From Candidatus Omnitrophota bacterium (lineage in GTDB: Bacteria; Omnitrophota; Gorgyraeia; Aquiviventales; Aquiviventaceae): a stretch of DNA of 6,251 nucleotides. Shown here one piece after another: positions 1 through 5,036 of the stretch. The notes below the pieces were generated by a model. It made no database searches. It had not been told where the DNA came from and was given only the letters and a program-made list of their open reading frames with translations. Numbering within the stretch: position 1 is the first letter of the stretch; every line of letters begins with the position of its first letter. Both the position numbers and the translations under genes were made by a program. The stretch is from the NCBI GenBank assembly GCA_023247155.1, contig JAHFGZ010000053.1, positions 1 to 6,251 on the forward strand, read 5' to 3'.

Positions 1-534
1 GCCACGGAGGCGATCAAGCTCATCATCGGAAAGGGCGAGCCGCTCATCGGCCGGCTGCTCCTCTACAACGCGCTCAAGATGGAGTTCCGCGAGGTCCGGC
101 TCAAGCGGGATCCCTCCTGCCCCGTCTGCGGGGATCACCCCACCATCACGGAGCTCATCGACTATGAGGCGTTCTGCGGGCTCGGCCGCGGCGAGGCGGC
201 CGAGGCCGCGCATGGCGAGCACGACCTCGGGCCCGCCGAGGTCAAACGGCTGCTGGAGCAGGACCGGAAAGCGGTCCTCCTCGACGTCCGGGAGCCGCAC
301 GAGTATGAGATCGTCCGCATCGAGGGCTCGCGACTCATCCCGCTCTCGGAGCTGCACCTGCGCACGAACGAGCTCGACACGGCGGACACCATCGTGGCCT
401 ACTGCCATCACGGCCAGCGCAGCCTCCAGGCCCTCAAGACGCTGGAGCGTTTCGGCTTCAAGAAGCTGAGGCACCTGCGCGGCGGGATCGACGCCTGGGC
501 CTGCGAGGTCGACCAGGAGATGGCGCGCTACTAA
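1..534 (+). CDS. moeB: MoeB/MoeZ-type adenylyltransferase with C-terminal rhodanese domain (5' end outside window)
   Basis: The reading frame is open from base 1, so the N-terminal part, including the nucleotide-binding fold, lies upstream. The visible 177 residues begin with the tail of the ThiF/MoeB E1-like fold (GKGEPLIGRLLLYNALKM), followed by a Cys-Pro-Val-Cys pair at visible residues 40 and 43, which is the second half of the family's structural zinc site. After the linker ending in DYEAFCG comes a rhodanese domain (about residues 73-175) with the LLDVREPHEYE motif and a catalytic loop CHHGQRS whose nucleophile is visible Cys135. Proteins of this build adenylate the C-terminal Gly-Gly of a small sulfur carrier (MoaD or ThiS-like) and pass it sulfur, serving molybdopterin, thiamine or cysteine synthesis in the cytoplasm. 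The carrier gene is not in view, so MoeB, MoeZ and ThiF roles cannot be separated. A hairpin terminator follows the stop codon. Confidence 0.9.
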   Translation, partial: ATEAIKLIIGKGEPLIGRLLLYNALKMEFREVRLKRDPSCPVCGDHPTITELIDYEAFCGLGRGEAAEAAHGEHDLGPAEVKRLLEQDRKAVLLDVREPHEYEIVRIEGSRLIPLSELHLRTNELDTADTIVAYCHHGQRSLQALKTLERFGFKKLRHLRGGIDAWACEVDQEMARY

Positions 535-580
535 TCGCCGGCGGCAGTTGCAGCGGGCCTGCGGGAGCAGGTACAGTTGA

Positions 581-613
581 AGCGGTGGGCAGGGATGCCC
601 GCCGCTTTCTTCT
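581..613 (+). terminator. Likely intrinsic terminator after the moeB-like gene
   Basis: A 10-bp stem (581-590 with 597-606, one G-T pair) with a 6-base loop is followed by the T-rich run TTTCTTCT. It lies 47 bases after the moeB stop and directly abuts the Shine-Dalgarno sequence of the kinase gene, so it could also act as a leader hairpin for that gene. A second small hairpin (CCTGC/GCAGG, loop GGGA, 558-571) precedes it. Confidence 0.6.
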
Positions 614-619
614 GGGAGG
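614..619 (+). promoter_or_regulatory. Ribosome binding site fixing the kinase start at 623
   Basis: GGGAGG lies 3 bases before ATG 623. The spacing is short but the match is good. The resulting N-terminus (MPSVQILLIED) starts exactly at the first strand of a receiver domain, which supports this start. Confidence 0.6.
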
Positions 620-622
620 CCC

Positions 623-1912
623 ATGCCATCCGTCCAGATCCTGCTGATCGAGGACCTCGCCGAAGACGCCCGGCACATCCGCGAGGCGCTGGCTGCGGAG
701 CCGGGCGCCGGCTTCCAGCTCACCCATGCGGATCGGCTCGTGAGCGGCCTGCGGCACCTCGGCGCGCGCCCCGTGGACCTGATCCTCCTTGACCTGAAGC
801 TGCCGGACAGCGAGGGGCTCGAGACGCTCGTGGCGGTGCGCGAGCGCGCGCCGCACGTGCCCATCGTGGTCCTCACGGCGTCGGACGACACGGCGCTGGC
901 GGTGGAGGCGGTGCAGAAGGGGGCGGCGGACTACCTCGTCAAGGGCTACGTCCAGGTCTACCCCGCCCTCCTGGGGCGGGCCATCCGCTACGCCCTGGAG
1001 CGTCGGCGGGCGGAGGCGGAGCGGGGGCGCTTGCAGCGGCGCCTCGCGCAGGCCCAGAAGATGGAGACCGTCGGCCGCTTCGCCGGCGGGATCGCGCACG
1101 ATTTCAAGAACATCCTGCAGATCATCCTCAGCCTGGCGTGGCTCATCCGCTCCCGCCGCCCGGACGATCCGGAGCTCCTGGCCTCCGTCGAGGAGATCGT
1201 GCATGCGGCCGAGAGCGGCTCCGGCATGGTGCAGCAGCTGCTGGCCTTCAGCCGGCAGCAGCCGCTCGAGCCGGCGCGCTTCGACCTGACCGAGGCGGTG
1301 CGGGAGCTCTCACGCCTGCTCCAGCAGTTGGTGGGGGGATCCGTCCGGCTCCAGCTGGAGCTCCTGCCCGATCCGCTCATGGTCCGCATGGACCGCACCG
1401 GCTTGGAGCAGATCCTGATGAACCTCTGCGCCAACGCCCGCGACTCGATGCCGCAGGGCGGTCCGCTGACCATCCGGACCGCGCGCCGGCGCGCGGATGA
1501 ACCGTTCCTGGACGCGCATCCCAGCCTCTCGGGCGGCGACCCCTCGACTCGGGCCCCGGCCTTGGCCGGGGGGCCCTCGCTCGGGATGTCGCCCACAACG
1601 AGTCGAGGGGTCGTCCCGAGCGAAGTCGAGGGACGACGCAGTGGAACCCCGGGCTTGCCCGGGGGGCTCCACTACGTCTGGCTGTCGGTCCAGGACAGGG
1701 GGCAGGGGATGGACCCGGCGGTCGCGGCGCACCTGTTCGAGCCGTTCTTCACGACCAAGCACCTGGGGCAGGGGACCGGGCTTGGGCTGGCGGTGGTCTA
1801 CGGGTTGGTGCAGCAGCACGGCGGCTGCATCGCGGTCGACACCGCCCCTGGCCTGGGGACGACGTTCCACCTGTATTTTCCGTGCCAGGACGGGGTATCC
1901 GCCGCGGATTAG
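623..1912 (+). CDS. Receiver domain-histidine kinase fusion (REC-HisKA-HATPase) carrying an internal repeat insertion
   Basis: This 429-residue soluble protein has no membrane segment. Residues 4-122 form a receiver domain with acidic pocket Glu10/Asp11, phosphoacceptor Asp57 (LILLDLKLPD), Thr85 and Lys107. A charged helix (about 122-150) leads to the dimerisation/phosphotransfer H-box with His159 (GGIAHDFKNIL). The ATPase domain shows the N-box (Asn267, Asn271, Asp274), G1 (DRGQGM, Asp358), F-box (FEPFFTTK) and G2 (GQGTGLGLA). All phosphotransfer residues are therefore present. In known REC-kinase proteins the receiver tunes kinase output in response to another kinase. No partner regulator is visible, so the signal and target are unknown. 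Residues of about 302-350, between N-box and G1, are low-complexity, rich in Gly, Pro and Ser, and encoded by hairpin repeat DNA that looks inserted in frame. The stop codon overlaps the stop of the convergent gene by 4 bases. Confidence 0.9.
   Translation: MPSVQILLIEDLAEDARHIREALAAEPGAGFQLTHADRLVSGLRHLGARPVDLILLDLKLPDSEGLETLVAVRERAPHVPIVVLTASDDTALAVEAVQKGAADYLVKGYVQVYPALLGRAIRYALERRRAEAERGRLQRRLAQAQKMETVGRFAGGIAHDFKNILQIILSLAWLIRSRRPDDPELLASVEEIVHAAESGSGMVQQLLAFSRQQPLEPARFDLTEAVRELSRLLQQLVGGSVRLQLELLPDPLMVRMDRTGLEQILMNLCANARDSMPQGGPLTIRTARRRADEPFLDAHPSLSGGDPSTRAPALAGGPSLGMSPTTSRGVVPSEVEGRRSGTPGLPGGLHYVWLSVQDRGQGMDPAVAAHLFEPFFTTKHLGQGTGLGLAVVYGLVQQHGGCIAVDTAPGLGTTFHLYFPCQDGVSAAD
1528..1673. 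repeat. REP-like palindromic repeat element inserted in frame in the kinase gene
   Basis: The stretch is a nest of inverted repeats. The outer arms 1528-1551 and 1599-1620 pair over about 21 bp, including a perfect 15-bp match (1537-1551 with 1599-1613). Hairpin 1 (1551-1576) is GGGCCCC-GGCC, loop TT, GGCC-GG-GGGGCCC. Hairpin 3 (1640-1673) has the same design: a TT loop and an extra GG on the 3' side, closed by AGTGGA/TCCACT. Between them, GTCGTCCC (1610-1617) pairs with GGGACGAC (1630-1637), and TCGCTCGGGA (1577-1586) is the exact complement of 1614-1623. The peptide VVPSEVEGRR on this strand and SLDFARDD on the other are translations I recall seeing often from dispersed intergenic repeats in environmental genomes. 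The insertion adds whole codons without a stop. Exact borders are estimated. Confidence 0.75.
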
Positions 1913-2172
1913 GCGGAGGGAGAGGCGGCCTTCCGACGGCGCTTGGCCGGGGCGCCGCCGAGGAACTGGCCGAGGACGGCCGCGGCGATGTTGAGCGGGA
2001 TGGCGATGGGATGCAGGTGGAGCCAGAGGCGCAGGGCGATGATGAGCGGGATGGAGGCGTGGACCCACAGGATCCATTGGAGCGAGAACTTGCGCGAGCG
2101 CTCGCGCATCGCCCCGAGCGGGATGTTGATGAGCAGGCAGATGAGGCTCACGAGCACGATCTTCACCCACAT
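1909..2172 (-). CDS. Small hypothetical membrane protein, translationally coupled to the ABC exporter
   Basis: This is an 87-residue protein of a family I cannot name. Hydrophobic segments cover about residues 3-21, 32-50 and 54-72, giving two or three membrane passes. An Arg/Lys-rich loop (MRERSRK, 22-28) and a basic tail (KRRRK, 77-81) suggest that these parts face the cytoplasm. Its ATG shares one base with the TGA of the upstream exporter gene (TGATG at 2174-2170), and I see no good Shine-Dalgarno sequence. It is therefore probably translated by ribosomes finishing the exporter. That arrangement suggests a role beside the exporter in the inner membrane, but this is inference. The stop codon TAA (1911-1909) overlaps the stop of the convergent kinase gene, leaving no room for a separate terminator. 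The start and reality of the gene are supported by the coupling and the clear membrane pattern. Confidence 0.75.
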   Translation of the reverse strand: MWVKIVLVSLICLLINIPLGAMRERSRKFSLQWILWVHASIPLIIALRLWLHLHPIAIPLNIAAAVLGQFLGGAPAKRRRKAASPSA

Positions 2173-3938
2173 CAGTCAGTGAGGAGTGAGGTGAGCTGGT
2201 GCTCCGCGTAGCGCCGGTAGAGGCCGCCTTGGTCCTTGAGCAGCTCCTCGTGGCGTCCCTGCTCCACGATCTGGCCGCCGTCCAGGACGATGACGATGTC
2301 CGCGTGCTCAATCGTGGAGAGCCGATGGGCGATGATGAGCGCCGTCCGTCCTTCCAGCAGCCGGTTCAGCGCCTCCTTCACGAGCTCCTCCGACTCCGCA
2401 TCGAGCGCTGAGGTCGGCTCATCAAGGATGAGGATCGGGGCGTCTTTCAAAAACGCCCGGGCGATCGCCACCCGCTGCTTCTGCCCGCCCGAGAGGCGCA
2501 CCCCGCGCTCGCCGATCTCCGTCTGGTAGCCCTGCGGCAGCTGCCCGATGAACGTCTCCGCGAACGCCGCGCGGGCCGCCGCCCGGAGCTCCGCGTCGCT
2601 GGCCGTCGGTTTGCCGTACCGGAGGTTCTCCTCGATGGTCCCGCTGAAGAGGATCGGCTCCTGCGAGACGAGGGCCACCTGGTCCCGCAGGGAGGTCAGG
2701 GTGAGGTCGCGGATGTCCACGCCGTCGAGCGTGATGCGGCCGCCGGTCACGTCGTAGTGGCGGGGCAGGAGCTTGACGAGCGTCGATTTGCCCGCCCCGC
2801 TGGGCCCGACGAGCGCCGCCGTCGTGCCCGCGGGGATCGTCAGGTTCACGCGCTCCAGCACCGGCTCGCGGCCCTCGTACTGGAAGGTGACCTCCTCGAG
2901 CCGCAGCTCCCCCCGCGCGCGTCCCAGCGCGACCGCGTCCGGCCGTTCCCGCACCTCCGGCACGGTGTCGAACACCTCGAAGATCCGGTCCATGGCGGCC
3001 AGGCTGTTGGCGAGGATGAGGTTCAGCTCGGTCAGCCGCTGGATCGGCTGGTAGAGCATCCCGAGATAGCCGTAGAAGGCCATGAGCGTGCCCACCGTGA
3101 GCCGTCCCGACCAGACCTCGGTCACGCCGAACCACAGGACGAGGATCGGCCCGAGGGCGGTGAGGAAGCCGGTCGACCCCAGGGCGAGCGACTGCAGCCT
3201 CACGCTCCCCATCACCGTGTCAAAGTGCTGCTCGCTCTGCGCCCTGACCTGGCGCGCCGCTGACGCTTCCTGGGTGAAGGCCTGGATCGTGGAGATGCCG
3301 GCGAACTGCTCATGCAGCTCGCCGGAGATCTCCTGGAGCTGGTGGTGGATGGCGCGGCTCTTGGCCCGGATGCCCTTCTGGAGGCGGTGGCTGATGGCCG
3401 CGTAGCAGGGCAGGACCGCGAGGGAGACGAGGGCCAGTCTCGGGTTCATGACGCACAGCAGCGCGACGATGACCGCCAGGAGGGCGAGGTCCATCGCCGT
3501 GTTGATGAACGCGGCCCCGACGAAGTTCTGCGCCGAGGCGATATCGGTCGTCATGCGCGAGACCACGGCGCCGATCCGCTGCCGGTCGAAGAAGCTCAGG
3601 CTCATGCGCTGGACGTGGCGGTAGAGCGCCAGGCGCAGGTCGAAGATGGTCCGATGGCCGGCCCAGCCCGCGAGGTAGGAGCGCCAGTAGCTCGCCAGCG
3701 CGTACACCCCGTAGAGGGCGCAGAGCCCCGCCATGAGCAGGTGGAGATGAGCGTGGGATCGGGCGCCCTGCTGCGGGAGCAGGTCGTCGACGACGATCTT
3801 GACGCTCCACGGCAGGGCGAGCGGCACGAGGTAGCGCACGACGCCGAACGCGATGGCGCCGGCGATGAACCGGCGATGGGGCCGCACGTACCCCAGGAAC
3901 CGTCTCAAACTGTGGTCGTGTCTGGAAGGTGCGCTCAT
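2172..3938 (-). CDS. Type IV ABC exporter, fused membrane and ATPase domains (MsbA/BmrA-like)
   Basis: From ATG 3938 the protein has 588 residues, the usual length of a homodimeric half-transporter. Residues of about 20-310 hold six membrane helices, with segments near 24-50, 65-90, 140-180 and 255-300, and a typical long cytoplasmic loop motif (SFFDRQRIGAVVSRMTTD). The ATPase domain shows A-loop Tyr354, Walker A GPSGAGKST (378-386), Q-loop Gln426, signature LSGGQ (482-486), Walker B ILILDE (502-507) and switch His538, all intact, so it should hydrolyse ATP. Relatives export lipid A, other lipids or drugs across the inner membrane; the substrate cannot be told from sequence. The frame stays open to 4007, with other ATGs at 3950 and 3953. 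I chose 3938 because GGTGGA precedes it and the upstream residues (rich in Ser and Gln) look non-coding. It is the first gene of a two-gene operon with the small membrane protein. Confidence 0.9.
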   Translation of the reverse strand: MSAPSRHDHSLRRFLGYVRPHRRFIAGAIAFGVVRYLVPLALPWSVKIVVDDLLPQQGARSHAHLHLLMAGLCALYGVYALASYWRSYLAGWAGHRTIFDLRLALYRHVQRMSLSFFDRQRIGAVVSRMTTDIASAQNFVGAAFINTAMDLALLAVIVALLCVMNPRLALVSLAVLPCYAAISHRLQKGIRAKSRAIHHQLQEISGELHEQFAGISTIQAFTQEASAARQVRAQSEQHFDTVMGSVRLQSLALGSTGFLTALGPILVLWFGVTEVWSGRLTVGTLMAFYGYLGMLYQPIQRLTELNLILANSLAAMDRIFEVFDTVPEVRERPDAVALGRARGELRLEEVTFQYEGREPVLERVNLTIPAGTTAALVGPSGAGKSTLVKLLPRHYDVTGGRITLDGVDIRDLTLTSLRDQVALVSQEPILFSGTIEENLRYGKPTASDAELRAAARAAFAETFIGQLPQGYQTEIGERGVRLSGGQKQRVAIARAFLKDAPILILDEPTSALDAESEELVKEALNRLLEGRTALIIAHRLSTIEHADIVIVLDGGQIVEQGRHEELLKDQGGLYRRYAEHQLTSLLTD

Positions 3939-3962
3939 GGGTTCCACCATCATAGCACATCC

Positions 3963-3986
3963 GTTGATTGTTGATTGTTGTTGACT
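3963..3986 (+). repeat. Short AT-rich heptamer repeat overlapping the -35 box
   Basis: GTTGATT occurs twice in tandem (3963-3969, 3970-3976), followed by GTT and then GTTGACT (3980-3986). It is the most AT-rich patch near the divergent promoters. It could be a simple repeat, or a binding site; nothing in the sequence decides. Confidence 0.5.
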
Positions 3987-4008
3987 TGAGCCGTCCTTGC
4001 GATACAAT
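3981..4008 (+). promoter_or_regulatory. Sigma70-like promoter reading toward the SpeD-like gene
   Basis: TTGACT (3981-3986) and TACAAT (4003-4008) each match the consensus at five of six positions and are 16 bases apart, in an AT-rich dip of a GC-rich region. Transcription would start near 4014-4016, about 140 bases before the SpeD-like start codon. A terminator-like hairpin lies between, at 4082-4115. Confidence 0.55.
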
Positions 4009-4014
4009 GCCAGA

Positions 4015-4115
4015 TAGTGTCGCTTTGAGGTAGGATGGACGAGTGCAGTACCGACAACCCGTACGGCTGGCGATCCGCAATCCCCGACGAATCATCGTCG
4101 GGGTCTCTGTTTTTT
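4015..4115 (+). ncRNA. Candidate short RNA or attenuated leader (unclassified)
   Basis: The segment is bounded by a good promoter (ends 4008) and a terminator-like hairpin (4082-4115), so a transcript of about 100 bases is expected whether or not readthrough occurs. I do not recognise a known riboswitch or small RNA family. Weak internal pairing is possible: GGAT (4033-4036) with ATCC (4073-4076), and TAC/GTA pairs around 4049-4063. CCGAC (4051-4055) could pair with GTCGG (4097-4101) in the terminator's right arm, a thin basis for antitermination. The call rests on boundaries, not on a recognised fold. Confidence 0.3.
4082..4115 (+). terminator. Intrinsic terminator or attenuator upstream of the SpeD-like gene
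   Basis: CCCCGACGA (4082-4090) and TCGTCGGGG (4095-4103) form a perfect 9-bp stem with loop ATCA, followed by TCTCTG and six Ts (4110-4115). It lies about 70 bases after the predicted transcription start and 40 bases before the SpeD-like start codon. Its position in a leader, not after a gene, suggests either a small RNA end or conditional control of the gene behind it. Confidence 0.7.
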
Positions 4116-4143
4116 CCTGCGGGCGGCAGGCGTGTGAGCCGAG

Positions 4144-4148
4144 GGAGG
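4144..4148 (+). promoter_or_regulatory. Ribosome binding site fixing the SpeD-like start at 4156
   Basis: GGAGG within a longer run of purines (4141-4152) lies 7 bases before ATG 4156, which is ideal spacing. It favours this start over the overlapping out-of-frame ATG at 4152. Confidence 0.7.
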
Positions 4149-4155
4149 GGGATGG

Positions 4156-4587
4156 ATGCCGCAGGTGTGTGAAGCGCCCGCTGCCGTGGAACCGAGCCGG
4201 TCGAAGCGGCGGCTTGCGCCGTTTGGGTTTCAGCTCCTGCTCGACCTGTACGACTGCAAGCCCGGCGCCTGCGACGACCTGGGGCTGTGCTACGACTTCC
4301 TCGAGGCGCTCGTCAAGGTCCTGAAGGTCGAGCCGCAGTCGCCGCCGTTCATCTTCCGCACCGATGGCAAGCGGTTTCCCGACAAGGCGGGCCTGAGCGG
4401 CTGGATCCCCCTGGTGGAAAGCGGCATCCAGCTCCACACGCTCACCCCCAAGGACTTCATCTCCATCGACATCTACAGCTGCCGCCAGTTCGACATCGAG
4501 CCGCTCAAGGCCTTCGTCCGGAGCACCTTCGCGCCGCGCCGCATGGACGAGCAGTTCCTCGAGCGGGGCCTCGACTACAACAAGTAG
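4156..4587 (+). CDS. speD: SpeD-family pyruvoyl-dependent decarboxylase homologue (AdoMet decarboxylase-like, altered substrate pocket)
   Basis: This 143-residue protein aligns by eye with the short bacterial S-adenosylmethionine decarboxylases, which cut themselves before a serine to make a pyruvoyl cofactor and supply aminopropyl groups for spermidine. After a 22-residue basic N-terminal tail, the core begins at FGFQLLLDLYDC. The cleavage pair Glu88-Ser89, His94 and Cys109 have the same spacing (+5, +20) as Ser63, His68 and Cys83 of the Thermotoga enzyme as I remember it, and Ser81 (-8) matches its Ser55. Self-processing is therefore likely. However, the usual HTWPE reads HTLTPK (94-99): the aromatic and the Glu expected to contact adenine and ribose are absent, and ESH reads ESG. 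Relatives acting on ornithine or arginine are known to me by recollection, so the substrate may not be AdoMet. No speE or other polyamine gene is in view. The symbol names the family, not a proven activity. Confidence 0.75.
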   Translation: MPQVCEAPAAVEPSRSKRRLAPFGFQLLLDLYDCKPGACDDLGLCYDFLEALVKVLKVEPQSPPFIFRTDGKRFPDKAGLSGWIPLVESGIQLHTLTPKDFISIDIYSCRQFDIEPLKAFVRSTFAPRRMDEQFLERGLDYNK

Positions 4588-4593
4588 CCCTCC

Positions 4594-4642
4594 GGCCGGA
4601 GGGGTGCTATCATATCCCCGGCGGCCCTCCCGGCCATTTTTT
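4594..4642 (+). terminator. Terminator with a competing upstream hairpin, after the SpeD-like gene
   Basis: GGCCGGAGGG (4594-4603) pairs with 4625-4635 over 10 bp with one bulged C, and is followed by A and six Ts (4637-4642). The same GGAGGG can instead pair with CCCTCC at 4588-4593, forming the perfect palindrome CCCTCCGGCCGGAGGG (4588-4603). The two folds are mutually exclusive, as in an attenuator. The loop of the terminator is long (21 bases). Confidence 0.5.
4605..4613 (+). promoter_or_regulatory. Possible extended -10 promoter for the nuo operon
   Basis: TGCTATCAT contains an extended -10 (TG, one base, TATCAT at 4608-4613); I see no convincing -35 box. A start near 4620 would place the nuo transcript start inside the terminator loop, so the new RNA would lack that terminator's left arm and escape it. 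The nuoA start codon lies about 60 bases downstream. Confidence 0.3.
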
Positions 4643-4681
4643 AAACCCCAAGTTCGTGAAAAAAATCACAGTCTTCCTCCC

Positions 4682-5035
4682 ATGGTCGAGTACGCAGGCC
4701 TCTTGATCCTCGCGGCCCTCGCCGCCGGCGTGGGGCTCGTCATGCTCTTCGCAAGCGCCTTCCTCGGCCCCAAGCGGCCCAACCCGGTCAAGGCCACGCC
4801 GTTTGAGTGCGGTGTTGTGCCGATCACGCTGCCCGCCGGGCGGTTGCCGGTCCACTTCTACGTCGTCGCCATGCTGTTCGTCGTCTTCGATGTCGAGCTG
4901 GTCTTCCTCTTCCCGTGGGCGGTCCTGGTGAAGGAGCTCGGATGGTTCGGCCTGCTCGAGATGGGCTGCTTCCTGCTCATCATCGTCGCCGGGTTCGTCT
5001 ATGCGTGGCAGCACGACGCCTTGGAGTTCAAGTGA
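4682..5035 (+). CDS. nuoA: NADH:quinone oxidoreductase (complex I) subunit A
   Basis: This 117-residue integral membrane subunit has three helices (about residues 4-28, 60-82, 87-110), the normal NuoA length and topology. Family marks are the loop motif NPVKATPFECG, with Glu42 and Cys43, and the second-helix stretch HFYVVAMLFVVFDVELVFLFPWA, where Asp70 and Glu72 match the acidic pair of the family. NuoA sits where the peripheral arm meets the membrane arm, beside the quinone site, and its loop closes over that site. ATG 4682 gives the normal N-terminus; the frame is open further upstream, but the residues before 4682 are unlike NuoA. There is no Shine-Dalgarno sequence (TCTTCCTCCC precedes the ATG), so initiation may be weak or SD-independent. 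It is the first nuo gene and ends one base before nuoB. Confidence 0.95.
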   Translation: MVEYAGLLILAALAAGVGLVMLFASAFLGPKRPNPVKATPFECGVVPITLPAGRLPVHFYVVAMLFVVFDVELVFLFPWAVLVKELGWFGLLEMGCFLLIIVAGFVYAWQHDALEFK

Positions 5036-5036
5036 G

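Noticed and set aside
559..572. 14-base sequence CTGCGGGAGCAGGT near 559-572 repeated near 3771-3784
   Set aside because: One copy lies in coding sequence of the exporter. In a GC-rich window a match of this length is plausible by chance, and no further copies were noticed.
458..1204. Minus-strand open frame of 248 codons opposite the kinase start
   Set aside because: It covers the moeB terminator and the receiver domain on the wrong strand, with low-complexity composition and no domain.
1310..2311. Long minus-strand open frame of 333 codons across the kinase gene and the small membrane gene
   Set aside because: It runs antisense to two well-supported genes, has no recognisable domain and is typical of GC-rich shadow frames. 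Its SLDFARDD peptide is the reverse translation of the repeat element.
3949..3957. Extended -10 (TGCTATGAT) on the minus strand before the ABC exporter
   Set aside because: There is no -35 match, and a start about 7 bases downstream would leave only a few bases before ATG 3938, removing the ribosome site. It works only if the mRNA is nearly leaderless, so it is not listed as a promoter.
3939..4007. N-terminal extension of the ABC exporter to 4007
   Set aside because: The added 23 residues are unlike the family, overlap the divergent promoter and AT-rich repeat, and have no ribosome site; ATG 3938 is better.
4008..4034. Eight-codon leader peptide starting at ATG 4008
   Set aside because: Its ATG overlaps the -10 box, so it would lie upstream of the transcription start.
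4604..4681. Upstream extension of nuoA from GTG 4604
   Set aside because: It would translate the terminator and T-run into residues unlike any NuoA N-terminus. ATG 4682 gives the family's normal length.
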